Shown here piece after piece: positions 7,617 through 15,815 of a stretch of 64,000 nucleotides of DNA. Below the pieces are notes generated by a model, which was given only the letters and a program-made list of their open reading frames with translations, was not told the DNA's origin and ran no database searches. The stretch is from positions 682,001 to 746,000 of the forward strand of contig NZ_LT906453.1 of NCBI RefSeq assembly GCF_900187045.1, read 5' to 3'. The DNA is from Dermatophilus congolensis. Its GTDB lineage: Bacteria; Actinomycetota; Actinomycetes; Actinomycetales; Dermatophilaceae. The first letter of the stretch is position 1; each line of letters opens with the position of its first letter. The position numbers and the translations under genes were made by a program.

Positions 7617-9959
7617 TTACTCATCGGGTCCGCTGGAGAGCGTGATGGTGACCGTGCTCCCGCGGCTGGTTTGCGATCCTGCCATTGGTGTGATCTGCGC
7701 TACGCGGCCGTAATCAATATTCTCCGAGGGCATTTTCTCGGAGTTGATCTTGACCTTGAAGCCGTCACTTTCGAGTTGCTTCTTAGCCGAGTTCAGGCTT
7801 CGTCCCACCACGTCCGGGACCTCGGCAGTCTCTGAAGCAGGAGTTCCTTGCCCTGGTTTGCTGGGGTTTTGTTGGAATTCGAGCTTGGGCATGCCCTTGG
7901 ATGCTTCATTCATCACTGCGGTCCAGATCGGGCCAGCGTAGGTAGATCCGTACACGTGCGGCTGAGGCAGCTGCGCGTTGGGGCGTCCGACCCACGCGGC
8001 AGTGGCCAGCTGAGGAGTGAACCCAGCGAACCAGGTGTGCACACTCGCGTCGGCGGTTCCTGTTTTACCTGCTGCGACTCGGCCATCTGCCAGAGCCATC
8101 TGTTCACCGGTAGCTCCGGGAGAGATAACGGATTCAAGGATGCGGGTGGTGTCGTAGGCGACTTTTTGGCTGATTGCTTGACGGCAGTTCGCGCCTCGAA
8201 TGGGGAAAACCTTGCCGTGGAAGTCGCTGACTTTCGTCACGGGGACTGGCTCACAGTATTTACCGCCGGCTGCCAGGGTGGCGTAGGCCGAGGCCAGGGT
8301 GAGGGGAGAAGCGTTGTCTGCGCCGAGGATGACGTTCGGGACGAATTTGGTTCCGTACTTCTGCCCGTATCCGGTGTGTAGCCCCATCCTTCCCATGACA
8401 TCGACGATGTTGCAGACCCCTACCTGGGAGGCCAGTTCAACGAAGGCAGTGTTCACGGATTTTTGGGTGGCTTTTTTCAAGCTCATAGGGCCGAACTCGT
8501 TGCCTTCGTGGTTCTTGGGCTGGAAGGGGCGGCCAATAAAGCCACACTTGTTTCCACCAAGTTGGGAGACCGAGTAGGGCGTGTGGTTAGGGGGGACTTG
8601 AAGGACAGTGTCCGGGGACATGCCTTTTTCTAGAGCAGCGACTAGGTTGAAAGGCTTGGCAGTTGAACCGATCTGGAAACCGCCGGAAGCTCCGTATTTG
8701 GCATCTACGCTCCAGTTCACGGTGGTCTCTACGCCAGCTTCGCCAGAGCCTTGCCCGTAGTTGGTGTTTTGGGCGGTGGCAATAACTTTTCCGGTTCCGG
8801 GTTGTACAACAGCAACGGCAGCCCCGCGGCTCTTGCTGTCTTCCACAGGGGCACGTTTGATGAGTTCTTCGCGGGCGAAGGCAGCGAGCTTGGGATCGAA
8901 AGGTGTCTCGATTTTCAGCCCTTTGCGGTAGAGGGCATTGCGGCGGCTCTTGCGGTCTTTACCCAGGGAAGGCTGGTCTAGGAGCCAGTTGACGACGTAT
9001 TCGCAGAAGTACGGGGACCCCGAGGCGTTGCAGGACTGTTTCGGCAAGCTTGGTTTGAGTCCTAGGGGCGTGTTGGTTGCCTCGTCGTGCTCTTCTGCGG
9101 TGATGACGTGAGAAGAAAGCATTCGGTCTAGCACGGCGTTGCGGCGTTTGAGTGTTTCTTCGGGGCGTTCGAATGGGTTGGTGTAGCTGGGGCGCTGCAC
9201 CTGTCCTGCGATCATCGCGGCTTCGGGCAGGGTGAGTTTGGAAGCGCGTTTGCTGAAGTAGCGTTGCGATGCAGCTTCGACGCCGTACGCTCCTGCGCCG
9301 TAGTAGACGAGGTTGAGGTAGCCCTCGAGAACTTGTTCTTTGCTGAGGTTATCTTCCAGGGCGATGGCGTATTTCATCTCCTGGAGTTTGCGGACGATGC
9401 CAGCGACGCCGCCGCGTTCTAGAGCTGCTGCAACGCCAGCTTCGTTGTCAGATTTCAGGGCGGTAGTGACCAGGGTTTGGCGGACGTATTGCTGTGTGAT
9501 GGTGGACGCTCCCTGGGTGTCGCCGCGCAGTGTGGCGAATAGGGCGCGGGCTACGCCTCGGGGATCAACGCCGCTGTGCTCGTAAAAACGCTCATCTTCG
9601 ATTGCGATCTGTGCTTTACGCATGATCGGGGCGATTTCATCGAGGGAGACCACTTGGCGGTTGTCTTCGGCCAGGGTGGCGATGGTGGAGCCGTCTGCGG
9701 CCAGGATGCGTGTTTGTTGTGAAGCGGGGGAGGCCGTGAATTCTGCGGGCATGGCATCGAACGAAGCCACGATGGATTTAGTGGCTAGGCCGCCTGCTCC
9801 AACGACGGGCATGAAGATTCCTGCGACGAGGACTCCTAGAACAGTTGACCCGGCGACAACTCCACCCAGTAGACGGAACGCGGAATGAAGCCCCTCGCGT
9901 TGCTCCGGCGCCGCATTCTGCTCGTGATCAGACGCGGGGACGGTGGGGTCATTCGTCAT
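7617..9959 (-). CDS. ponA: Bifunctional penicillin-binding protein with PASTA domain
   Basis: A class A penicillin-binding protein that polymerises and cross-links peptidoglycan. After a short cytoplasmic tail comes one membrane segment (GGVVAGSTVLGVLVAGIF), then the glycosyltransferase domain with AIEDERFYEHSGVDPRG and GASTITQQYVRQ. The transpeptidase domain has SxxK in GSTAKPF, SxN in SVNTAF and KTG in GKTGTA. One PASTA domain (EVPDVVGRSLNSAKKQLESD) ends the protein. I start at ATG 9959 (MTNDPTVPAS, 780 residues) and not at the in-frame ATG 10052, because the added 31 residues look non-coding. TAACCT lies 7 bases before the ATG, so the message could be leaderless. Neighbours match the ponA2-whiB4 locus. 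Confidence 0.93.
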   Translation of the reverse strand: MTNDPTVPASDHEQNAAPEQREGLHSAFRLLGGVVAGSTVLGVLVAGIFMPVVGAGGLATKSIVASFDAMPAEFTASPASQQTRILAADGSTIATLAEDNRQVVSLDEIAPIMRKAQIAIEDERFYEHSGVDPRGVARALFATLRGDTQGASTITQQYVRQTLVTTALKSDNEAGVAAALERGGVAGIVRKLQEMKYAIALEDNLSKEQVLEGYLNLVYYGAGAYGVEAASQRYFSKRASKLTLPEAAMIAGQVQRPSYTNPFERPEETLKRRNAVLDRMLSSHVITAEEHDEATNTPLGLKPSLPKQSCNASGSPYFCEYVVNWLLDQPSLGKDRKSRRNALYRKGLKIETPFDPKLAAFAREELIKRAPVEDSKSRGAAVAVVQPGTGKVIATAQNTNYGQGSGEAGVETTVNWSVDAKYGASGGFQIGSTAKPFNLVAALEKGMSPDTVLQVPPNHTPYSVSQLGGNKCGFIGRPFQPKNHEGNEFGPMSLKKATQKSVNTAFVELASQVGVCNIVDVMGRMGLHTGYGQKYGTKFVPNVILGADNASPLTLASAYATLAAGGKYCEPVPVTKVSDFHGKVFPIRGANCRQAISQKVAYDTTRILESVISPGATGEQMALADGRVAAGKTGTADASVHTWFAGFTPQLATAAWVGRPNAQLPQPHVYGSTYAGPIWTAVMNEASKGMPKLEFQQNPSKPGQGTPASETAEVPDVVGRSLNSAKKQLESDGFKVKINSEKMPSENIDYGRVAQITPMAGSQTSRGSTVTITLSSGPDE

Positions 9960-10089
9960 GTAGTCAAGGTTACGTCCCGTCGGAGGTGACGTCCCTTTTG
10001 GACGATGTCGTGTTGCGCCGCTGCAGCGGAGTAATAAGCCGAGATAGGCCATGCCTTAGGCATTATTTATGCCCCTATAAAGCGTTAAT

Positions 10090-10105
10090 TGTGATCCAGA
10101 TCACA
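10090..10105. promoter_or_regulatory. Crp/GlxR-type binding site upstream of whiB4
   Basis: TGTGATCCAGATCACA is an exact match to TGTGA-N6-TCACA, the consensus of actinobacterial Crp/GlxR regulators. It lies in the 303-bp divergent gap between ponA and whiB4, about 160 bp before the whiB4 start and 130 bp before ponA. A Crp gene is present at 17.2 kb. The site is seen directly; binding is inference. I see no other clear element in this gap. Confidence 0.7.
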
Positions 10106-10262
10106 TCAACTCTAAGAGGTGCTGGGGCACTCTCTCACAGTCCTGTCGTCTATGGGGACTTTCAGGACAACCTGTATTGCAAATCCCTCCCGGTCTGTGT
10201 CTAAGATCGATTTCACAGCGCGAAGCGTCAACGCGGCCGCCAGCGTATTGAAGGGTTGAGTT

Positions 10263-10577
10263 GTGATTACTGAAACGCCCGAAACAACGTTCGAAGAGTC
10301 TATCGAGCATTGGTCAGCAAGGGCTTGGTGCAGGACTGTTGGTCCGGATGAGCTTTTTGTGGAAGGAAAAGCTCAACAACGCGCTAAGAGGATCTGCCGC
10401 AATTGCGAAGTAGTTATCGATTGCCTCGCAGAAGCCTTAGATGAGCGCATTGAATTCGGTGTTTGGGGAGGCATGACCGAACGCGAACGTCGCAAGATGC
10501 TGCGCCTACACCCAGAGGTCACCGACTGGAAACGCGTCTTCGAAGACACCAACCGTACTGCCAAAGTAGCCGGGTAA
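10263..10577 (+). CDS. whiB4: WhiB4/WblA-type iron-sulfur regulator
   Basis: This 104-residue WhiB-family protein has the four cluster-binding cysteines C23, C45, C48 and C54 (C-x21-C-x2-C-x5-C) and the GVWGG turn at 66-70, followed by a basic segment (TERERRKMLR). The block CRTVGPDELFVEGKAQ resembles WhiB4 of Mycobacterium and WblA of Streptomyces, and the gene sits beside ponA as those do. WhiB4 senses oxidants through a 4Fe-4S cluster and WblA controls development. The start is GTG with GAAGGG 7 bases upstream. A Crp-type palindrome lies in its upstream region. Confidence 0.93.
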   Translation: MITETPETTFEESIEHWSARAWCRTVGPDELFVEGKAQQRAKRICRNCEVVIDCLAEALDERIEFGVWGGMTERERRKMLRLHPEVTDWKRVFEDTNRTAKVAG

Positions 10578-10661
10578 AAATATCCCTTACATGAGTTACT
10601 GAATCCCAGTTGTGTGATAGCCGCGCTCGTTCTGTTCTGTGGAAATAGATAGGCTTGCTTC

Positions 10662-10820
10662 ATGAAAAAATGGGAATATGCGACCGCGCCGATCATTCCG
10701 CACGCGACGCAGCAAATTTTGAACAACTGGGGTATTGACGGTTGGGAACTAGTCCAGGTCGTCACTACCGATACCGGAAATCTCGTGGCTTATTTCAAAC
10801 GTCCTCTGCAGGAGGACTGA
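10662..10820 (+). CDS. DUF4177-like small protein
   Basis: A 52-residue protein reading MKKWEYATAPIIPHATQQIL, then NNWGIDGWELVQVV, ending FKRPLQED. The KWEYxT start and the GWELVQV motif are characteristic of the DUF4177 family, whose function is unknown. It lies 2 bp before the RidA gene, and that gene's GGAGGA ribosome site is inside its last codons, so the two are probably cotranslated. The same small gene is commonly found before RidA in actinobacterial genomes. Confidence 0.8.
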   Translation: MKKWEYATAPIIPHATQQILNNWGIDGWELVQVVTTDTGNLVAYFKRPLQED

Positions 10821-10822
10821 AC

Positions 10823-11290
10823 ATGAGTTCCGTTGAACAACGATTGCAAGAGATTGGCTTAGCGCTACCCGAAGTAGCAGTTCCCGTAGGTTCATACGTT
10901 CCCGCCAAAGCCGACGGGCGGCGTATCCATACCTCCGGCCAACTTCCCCTCGTTAATGGATCCCTCCCCGTCACAGGAAAAGTAGGTGCCGAGGTCTGCG
11001 TCGAACAGGCGCAAGAACTAGCGCGAACCTGCGCGCTCAACGCCATCGCCGCAGTTAAATCAGTAGTAGGCGACCTCGACCAGGTCCAGAGCGTTGTCAA
11101 AGTTGTTGGCTTCGTCGCCAGCGACCCAACATTCACCCAGCAGCCCGCCGTCATCAACGGCGCCTCCGACCTGCTCGCACAAGCTTTCGGAGACATCGGC
11201 GTGCACGCACGCAGCGCTGTTGGAGTGGCAGTCCTGCCCATGGATGCCCCTGTCGAAGTCGAAATCGTCGTAGCGCTACGCGAGGAATGA
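10823..11290 (+). CDS. RidA/YjgF-family protein
   Basis: A 155-residue protein of the RidA superfamily, whose members hydrolyse reactive enamine/imine intermediates from amino-acid metabolism. Visible features are GSYVPAKADGRRIHTSGQLPLVNG, NAIAAVKSVVGDLDQVQSVVKVVGFVASDPTF and RSAVGVAVLPMDAPVEVEIVVALREE, the usual trimer-core C-terminus. The ATG at 10823 follows GCAGGAGGA at 10808-10816; an upstream extension of the frame is not used. It overlaps the next gene by ATGA, as for Rv3678c/Rv3677c in Mycobacterium. Confidence 0.9.
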   Translation: MSSVEQRLQEIGLALPEVAVPVGSYVPAKADGRRIHTSGQLPLVNGSLPVTGKVGAEVCVEQAQELARTCALNAIAAVKSVVGDLDQVQSVVKVVGFVASDPTFTQQPAVINGASDLLAQAFGDIGVHARSAVGVAVLPMDAPVEVEIVVALREE

Positions 11291-12087
11291 CCCTGCTCGA
11301 ACAGTCACAAAGCCCCGGAGACGGAGCACCATCACCGTTCGTGACGGTGCTGCGTGCCCCGAACCCGGGGCCCATGACACTCGAAGGAACCAACACCTAC
11401 ATCCTTCGCGCCCCAGGCAAAAAACACAGCATCATCATCGACCCCGGCCCCGCTGACCCCACCCACATTGCCACCATTCTCACCACCGCCACCAGCGACG
11501 AAGCCGAAATCTCTCACCTGCTGCTCACACACCATCACGCAGACCACGCAGCCGCGGTCCCCCTGATCGAAAAAGCCACCGGCCTACAGGCCCTATCCAT
11601 CGGCACCTCCACTCTCACCGACGGGCAAACACTGCACGCCGAGGGACTGACCCTGCACGTCATCGCCACCCCTGGCCACACCGCAGACTCCACCACCTTC
11701 CGGCTCCACGAAGCCCCCCTGCTATTCACCGGCGACACCATCTTGGGCCGCGGCACCACATACCTGGACTACCCCGACGGAACCCTTACCGACTACCTAG
11801 ACACACTCCACCTGCTCATTGACCTGCTACGAGACAAAGGCGAGCACGCACTCCTGCCCGGGCACGGCCCCACCCGCCCCCATACCGCCCCCATCCTGAA
11901 CGCCTACATCCAGCACCGCACCACCCGCCTGCGCCAAATCCGCGCTGCACGCGACAGCGGAGCCGGCACTGACATCGAAGCCATCACCAACAACGTCTAC
12001 CGCGACCAACCCGAAAGCGTCCTGGCCGCAGCGCGCATCTGCGTAGCAGCCCAGCTCGATCACCTCCGCCACCACGACACCCTGTGA
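11287..12087 (+). CDS. MBL-fold metallo-hydrolase (LACTB2-like)
   Basis: This 266-residue metallo-beta-lactamase-fold protein carries the metal motif THHHADHAAA (HxHxDH), a third histidine in TPGHTADS, FTGDTILGRGTT with the bridging Asp, and LLPGHGPTRPH with the last His. The C-terminal about 60 residues (HRTTRLRQIRAA...) form the helical region found in LACTB2-like enzymes. It matches the position of Rv3677c, between RidA and Crp. Family members include nucleases and thioester hydrolases, so the substrate is open. ATGA overlap with RidA suggests coupling. Confidence 0.88.
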   Translation: MTLLEQSQSPGDGAPSPFVTVLRAPNPGPMTLEGTNTYILRAPGKKHSIIIDPGPADPTHIATILTTATSDEAEISHLLLTHHHADHAAAVPLIEKATGLQALSIGTSTLTDGQTLHAEGLTLHVIATPGHTADSTTFRLHEAPLLFTGDTILGRGTTYLDYPDGTLTDYLDTLHLLIDLLRDKGEHALLPGHGPTRPHTAPILNAYIQHRTTRLRQIRAARDSGAGTDIEAITNNVYRDQPESVLAAARICVAAQLDHLRHHDTL

Positions 12088-12117
12088 CCCACACCCACTG
12101 CGACCAGCAACAAAACG

Positions 12118-12134
12118 CCCATGACCATCATGGG
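12118..12134. terminator. Small hairpin between convergent genes
   Basis: CCCATGA-CCA-TCATGGG forms a 7-bp stem with a 3-base loop, 30 bp after the MBL gene and 100 bp after the end of the convergent hypothetical gene. There is no T tract, so its role as a terminator is only suggested by position. Confidence 0.3.
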
Positions 12135-12233
12135 TCCGCAAGGGTTCGCCGAAACATTGCGAGTTAAAGCGTTCCTGTTAGGGACACACAACAGGGTAAG
12201 AGCCGACTTCGATGTTCTGAATGGAAATCGCGG

Positions 12234-12710
12234 TCAGTTGGCCGTTGGTCTCTGCGAGAGACGTTTGGAAAGCTTCGCGCTGTCTCGCGCTATTTCTTCC
12301 AAATCCGCTGTAGGCCAGCTAGCGTCCGGCGACTTAGAGCCAACAATCATGACTTCTGTGATGTATTCAGTTATTTCATCCACCTTCGCTGCAAGGTAAC
12401 GACCCCACATCACAAGCCCGCGATCCGTTGCATCCGGCTGATCGACCAGCACAAGAACGTAGTTCGCCAAAAGCTCCCCTACCAGCTTGGGTGGGAGCGT
12501 CGCACCTGAAGCGGCGAGCACAGTTTGGATGAACTTGTCGAAACGCTCACCATTGGCCTCTTTCCAATCCCAGTTGTACCCACAGTTCCAGTCTTCGGGC
12601 GCGGCCGACCTGGGGTCTGCCACCACACCAGCAACATCACCCTTCTCCACACGTTCGACAAAACCTGCCAGCACTTCATCCGGCATCTCATCCCGCATTG
12701 CCTCACCCAT
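12234..12710 (-). CDS. Hypothetical protein, no recognised family
   Basis: A 158-residue acidic, soluble protein without signal peptide or membrane segment. It is Trp-rich in the middle (EDWNCGYNWDWKEANGERFDKF) and helical in prediction (LVGELLANYVLVLVDQ, YLAAKVDEITEYITEVMIVG). I do not recognise it. It could start at ATG 12710 or ATG 12698; the first has a distant AGGGAAG. Codon use is like its neighbours. It interrupts the otherwise conserved MBL-to-Crp interval and is transcribed away from the cobalamin riboswitch. Confidence 0.65.
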   Translation of the reverse strand: MGEAMRDEMPDEVLAGFVERVEKGDVAGVVADPRSAAPEDWNCGYNWDWKEANGERFDKFIQTVLAASGATLPPKLVGELLANYVLVLVDQPDATDRGLVMWGRYLAAKVDEITEYITEVMIVGSKSPDASWPTADLEEIARDSAKLSKRLSQRPTAN

Positions 12711-12814
12711 CCGTTACTAATCTTCCCTTGAGGGGGGTAGGTCACATTCTCGAGCTGCTTGCGCTATCCCTTAGCCGAAGAAAATACGACTCCGTAGCCA
12801 CCAAAACCACTGCT

Positions 12815-12985
12815 ACGCTGAAAAAGCCAGTCGCCCACGAGGCCAGGGAATCCGGTGCAAAACCGGAACTGACGCGCAGCGGTAAGGGAGACGGGCGGGG
12901 CACACACGCCACTGGAGCACTCTGGGAAGGCGCCCCGCACCGAACGACCCCAAGTCCGAATACCTGTTGGTGATCGCCCCGTCAC
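12815..12985 (+). ncRNA. Cobalamin (adenosylcobalamin) riboswitch
   Basis: The leader holds the B12-box region: AGGGAATCCGGTGCAAAACC, then GGAACTGACGCGCAGCGGTAA, matching the class consensus (GGTG-AA-CC stem-loop, then CGC-A-GGTAA). The 3' part of the aptamer is seen as CACTGGAGCACTCTGGGAAGGCG and the closing CAAGTCCGAATACCTG. It lies 70-240 bases upstream of btuF and is oriented with it. Cobalamin binding should reduce expression of the uptake operon. The expression platform to 13048 is GC-rich, and the btuF AGGAG at 13037-13041 may be occluded; that last point is inference. Exact borders are approximate. Confidence 0.9.
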
Positions 12986-13048
12986 CCGCGGGCGCGGATC
13001 GAGAATCAGGCCTCGCGACCCAGGCCCACCGGTCCCAGGAGCCACACC

Positions 13049-14026
13049 GTGCGCCCACACCCCCGCCACATCACCGCAGCCACCTGCACCCTCCTCCTTG
13101 CCGCCTGCGCCGGCGCACCCACCTCACCCACCAACACCAACAGCAACACCGCACCCATCACCCTTACCAACTGCGGCGAAAAAATCACCGTCACCACCCC
13201 ACCACGCAGACTCGTCACCCTCAACCAAGGCGCCACCGAAACAGCACTCGCCCTAGGCCTGGCCCCCCGCATGGCAGGCACCGCCTACCTCGACGACACC
13301 ATCGCCCCCACCTACAAAACCGCCTACGCAACCGTCCCCGTACTCGCCAAGGAATACCCCAGCAAAGAACAATTCCTCGCAGCCAAACCCGACTTCGCCT
13401 ACTCCGCCTACGCCAGCGCTTTCACCGATAAAGCCGTCGGCACCCGAAACGAACTCACCTCCGAAGGCATCAACACCTACACCAGCCCCTTCGGATGCCC
13501 CAAAGGCACCCCCACCGCCGAAGCCACCTTCGAAAACGGCTGGAACGAAATCGCCGAAATCGCCAAAATCTTCGCCGTCACCCCCACCGCTGACGCCCTC
13601 ATCACCACCCAGAAAAAACACCTCGACGAAATCCGCACCAAAGCCACCGGCAAAAACCACACCATCTTCTGGTACGACTCCGGCGACAAAACCCCCACCG
13701 TTGGCGCCGGAGCAGGCGGCCCACACCTGATCATGAACGCCGTCGGCGCCACCAACATCTTCGACAACCTCCCCGGAGGCTGGAGCGAAGCCTCATGGGA
13801 AAAAGTCGTCGCCGCCAACCCCGATGTCATCGTCCTGGCCGACGCCAGCTGGAACACCGCCGAAAAAAAGAAAAATCACCTCACCAACGACCCGGTCCTA
13901 TCCCAACTCGACGCCGTAAAAAACAACCGATTCATCACAATCCCCTTCAGCGAAAGCACACCCGGAGTCCGCCTCGTCGACGGCGCCCGCTCCGTCAGCG
14001 ACCAACTCGCCCAACTCGACAAGTGA
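13049..14026 (+). CDS. btuF: Cobalamin ABC transporter, substrate-binding lipoprotein
   Basis: A 325-residue lipoprotein with signal peptide and lipobox LAAC (Cys about residue 20), then a TroA/BtuF-type binding-protein fold: RLVTLNQGATETALALGLAPRMAGTAYLDD, ...PDFAYSAY..., and HLIMNAVGATNIFDNLPGGWSEASWEKVVAANPDVIVLAD. It captures the ligand outside the membrane and delivers it to BtuC. The fold alone also fits iron-siderophore binding proteins; the cobalamin riboswitch upstream decides for B12. The start is GTG at 13049 with AGGAG 7 bases before. Its TGA overlaps btuC. Confidence 0.88.
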   Translation: MRPHPRHITAATCTLLLAACAGAPTSPTNTNSNTAPITLTNCGEKITVTTPPRRLVTLNQGATETALALGLAPRMAGTAYLDDTIAPTYKTAYATVPVLAKEYPSKEQFLAAKPDFAYSAYASAFTDKAVGTRNELTSEGINTYTSPFGCPKGTPTAEATFENGWNEIAEIAKIFAVTPTADALITTQKKHLDEIRTKATGKNHTIFWYDSGDKTPTVGAGAGGPHLIMNAVGATNIFDNLPGGWSEASWEKVVAANPDVIVLADASWNTAEKKKNHLTNDPVLSQLDAVKNNRFITIPFSESTPGVRLVDGARSVSDQLAQLDK

Positions 14027-15054
14027 CCCGCTTCATCTACACCGCAGCCACCCTCACCCTCCTCCTGGCTGCCAGCAGCATCATCGTCCTAGGAATCGGA
14101 TCCGTCCCCATCCCACCCACCGACGTCATCGACGTCATCGCCCGCCGCACCCACCTCATCCACGGCGACCACGTCACCATCTTCACCGACCGCATCATCT
14201 GGGAACTACGCCTACCCCGCATCGTGGCCACCATCGCAGTCGGCGCCGCCCTAGCCCAATGCGGATGCGTCCTCCAATCACTCACCGGCAACGACCTCGC
14301 CGACCCCTACCTCCTGGGTATCTCCAGCGGAGCAGCCGTCGGCGCCGTCGCCGCCATCATCCTCGGCTGGACCATCCCCGGACTACCCCCAGCAGTAGCC
14401 ACCACCGTCACCGCCTTCATCGGCGCAATCGCAGCCCTGGCCCTGGTCCTGGGGCTTGCCACCGGCCGCTCCGGCGCACTCCCACCCGGACGAACCATCC
14501 TCGCCGGAATAGCCATCAGCCAACTCGCTGGCGCATTCACCTCCTTCGTCGTCATGATCTTCGGTGGCTACTCCGGAGCCCGTGAAGTCATGACCTGGAT
14601 GCTCGGCTCCTTCAGCGGCATCCGCGCCCCACACGCCTGGCTCATCACCATCACCACCCTGCTCGCCACCGCAGCGCTCATCACCTCCGCCCGCACCCTC
14701 GACGCCTTCGCCTTCGGAGAAACCTCCGCCCGCTCCCTAGGCATCCGCGTCGAACACACCCGCTGGGCACTCTTCACCGGATGCGCCCTACTGACCGCAA
14801 CCGCCGTCGCCACCGTCGGCCCCATCGGCTTCGTCGGACTGACCATCCCACACATCATGCGCCTGATCATCGGACCAACCCACCGCCGCCTGCTCCCCAC
14901 ATCCGCCCTCGCAGGCGCACTCCTGCTCCTGTGGTCCGACACTGCAGCTCGCGCACTCAACCCTGGCCAAGAAATCCCCATTGGAGTCATCACCGCCGCT
15001 ATCGGAGCCCCCGTCCTCGTAGCCCTCCTGAGAAACCACGCCCGCCACTCATGA
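14023..15054 (+). CDS. btuC: Cobalamin ABC transporter permease
   Basis: A 343-residue FecCD-family permease with about ten membrane helices. Visible family motifs are WELRLPRIVATIAVGAALAQCGCVLQSLTGNDLADPYLLGISSGAAVGAV, LAGIAISQLAGAFTSF, MTWMLGSFSG and VGPIGFVGLTIPHIMRLIIGPTHRRLLPTSALAGALLLLWSDTAARAL, the last including the coupling helix that contacts BtuD. I start at GTG 14023, overlapping the btuF stop (GTGA); the longer open frame back to 13795 merely shadows btuF. It works as a homodimer in the cytoplasmic membrane. Confidence 0.92.
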   Translation: MTRFIYTAATLTLLLAASSIIVLGIGSVPIPPTDVIDVIARRTHLIHGDHVTIFTDRIIWELRLPRIVATIAVGAALAQCGCVLQSLTGNDLADPYLLGISSGAAVGAVAAIILGWTIPGLPPAVATTVTAFIGAIAALALVLGLATGRSGALPPGRTILAGIAISQLAGAFTSFVVMIFGGYSGAREVMTWMLGSFSGIRAPHAWLITITTLLATAALITSARTLDAFAFGETSARSLGIRVEHTRWALFTGCALLTATAVATVGPIGFVGLTIPHIMRLIIGPTHRRLLPTSALAGALLLLWSDTAARALNPGQEIPIGVITAAIGAPVLVALLRNHARHS

Positions 15055-15815
15055 ACATCACCACACACAACCTCAGCTGGAACACTCACGGACGCGACAT
15101 CGTCACCCACCTCAACCTCACCATCCCGGCCGCCGCAACCACCGCCATCGTCAGCCCCAACGGATGCGGAAAAACCACCACCCTTCACCTCCTCGCCGGC
15201 ATACGCCGCCCCACCACCGGAAGCATCCACTTCAACGACGACGACGTCACCCACATGCCACCACGCCACCGCGCCCGCCTCTGCGCGCTCCTCGAACAAC
15301 ACCCCCACACGCCCCTCGACCTCACCACCCGAGACATCGTCGAACTCGGACGCACACCACACCGCGGACGATGGCACCACCCCACCGACACTGACGCCGT
15401 CACCACCGCCATGCACACCGCAGGAATCACCCACCTCGCCGACCGAACCTGGCCCACCCTCTCCGGCGGAGAACGCCAACGCGTACAGCTGGCCCGTGCT
15501 CTGGCCCAAGAACCCCGCATCCTCCTGCTCGACGAACCCACCAACCACCTCGACCTACGCCACCAAATCAGCCTCCTACACACCGTCTGCGCCCTGAACC
15601 TCACCGTCGTCGCTGTCCTGCACGACCTCGACCTCGCCGCCGCCTTCTGCGAACACATCATCGTCATGAACCACGGACGCATCATCGCCACAGGCCCTAC
15701 CCGCACCACCCTCACCACCAAACTCATCGCCGACGTCTTCGGCGTCAACACCCGCATCCAACACGCCGAACGCACCCACATCACCTGGACAGGACTTACC
15801 GGAAAACAACCATGA
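15051..15815 (+). CDS. btuD: Cobalamin ABC transporter ATP-binding protein
   Basis: A 254-residue ABC ATPase with all motifs intact: Walker A SPNGCGKTT, Q-loop in LCALLEQHPHTPLDLTTRDIVELGR, signature LSGGERQRV, Walker B ILLLDEPTNHLDL and the H-loop in VVAVLHDLDLAAAFCEHIIVM. It is the BtuD/FhuC type that pairs with FecCD permeases. The ATG at 15051 overlaps the btuC stop (ATGA), and its own stop overlaps the next gene (ATGA), so the four genes form a tightly coupled operon. Confidence 0.92.
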   Translation: MNITTHNLSWNTHGRDIVTHLNLTIPAAATTAIVSPNGCGKTTTLHLLAGIRRPTTGSIHFNDDDVTHMPPRHRARLCALLEQHPHTPLDLTTRDIVELGRTPHRGRWHHPTDTDAVTTAMHTAGITHLADRTWPTLSGGERQRVQLARALAQEPRILLLDEPTNHLDLRHQISLLHTVCALNLTVVAVLHDLDLAAAFCEHIIVMNHGRIIATGPTRTTLTTKLIADVFGVNTRIQHAERTHITWTGLTGKQP

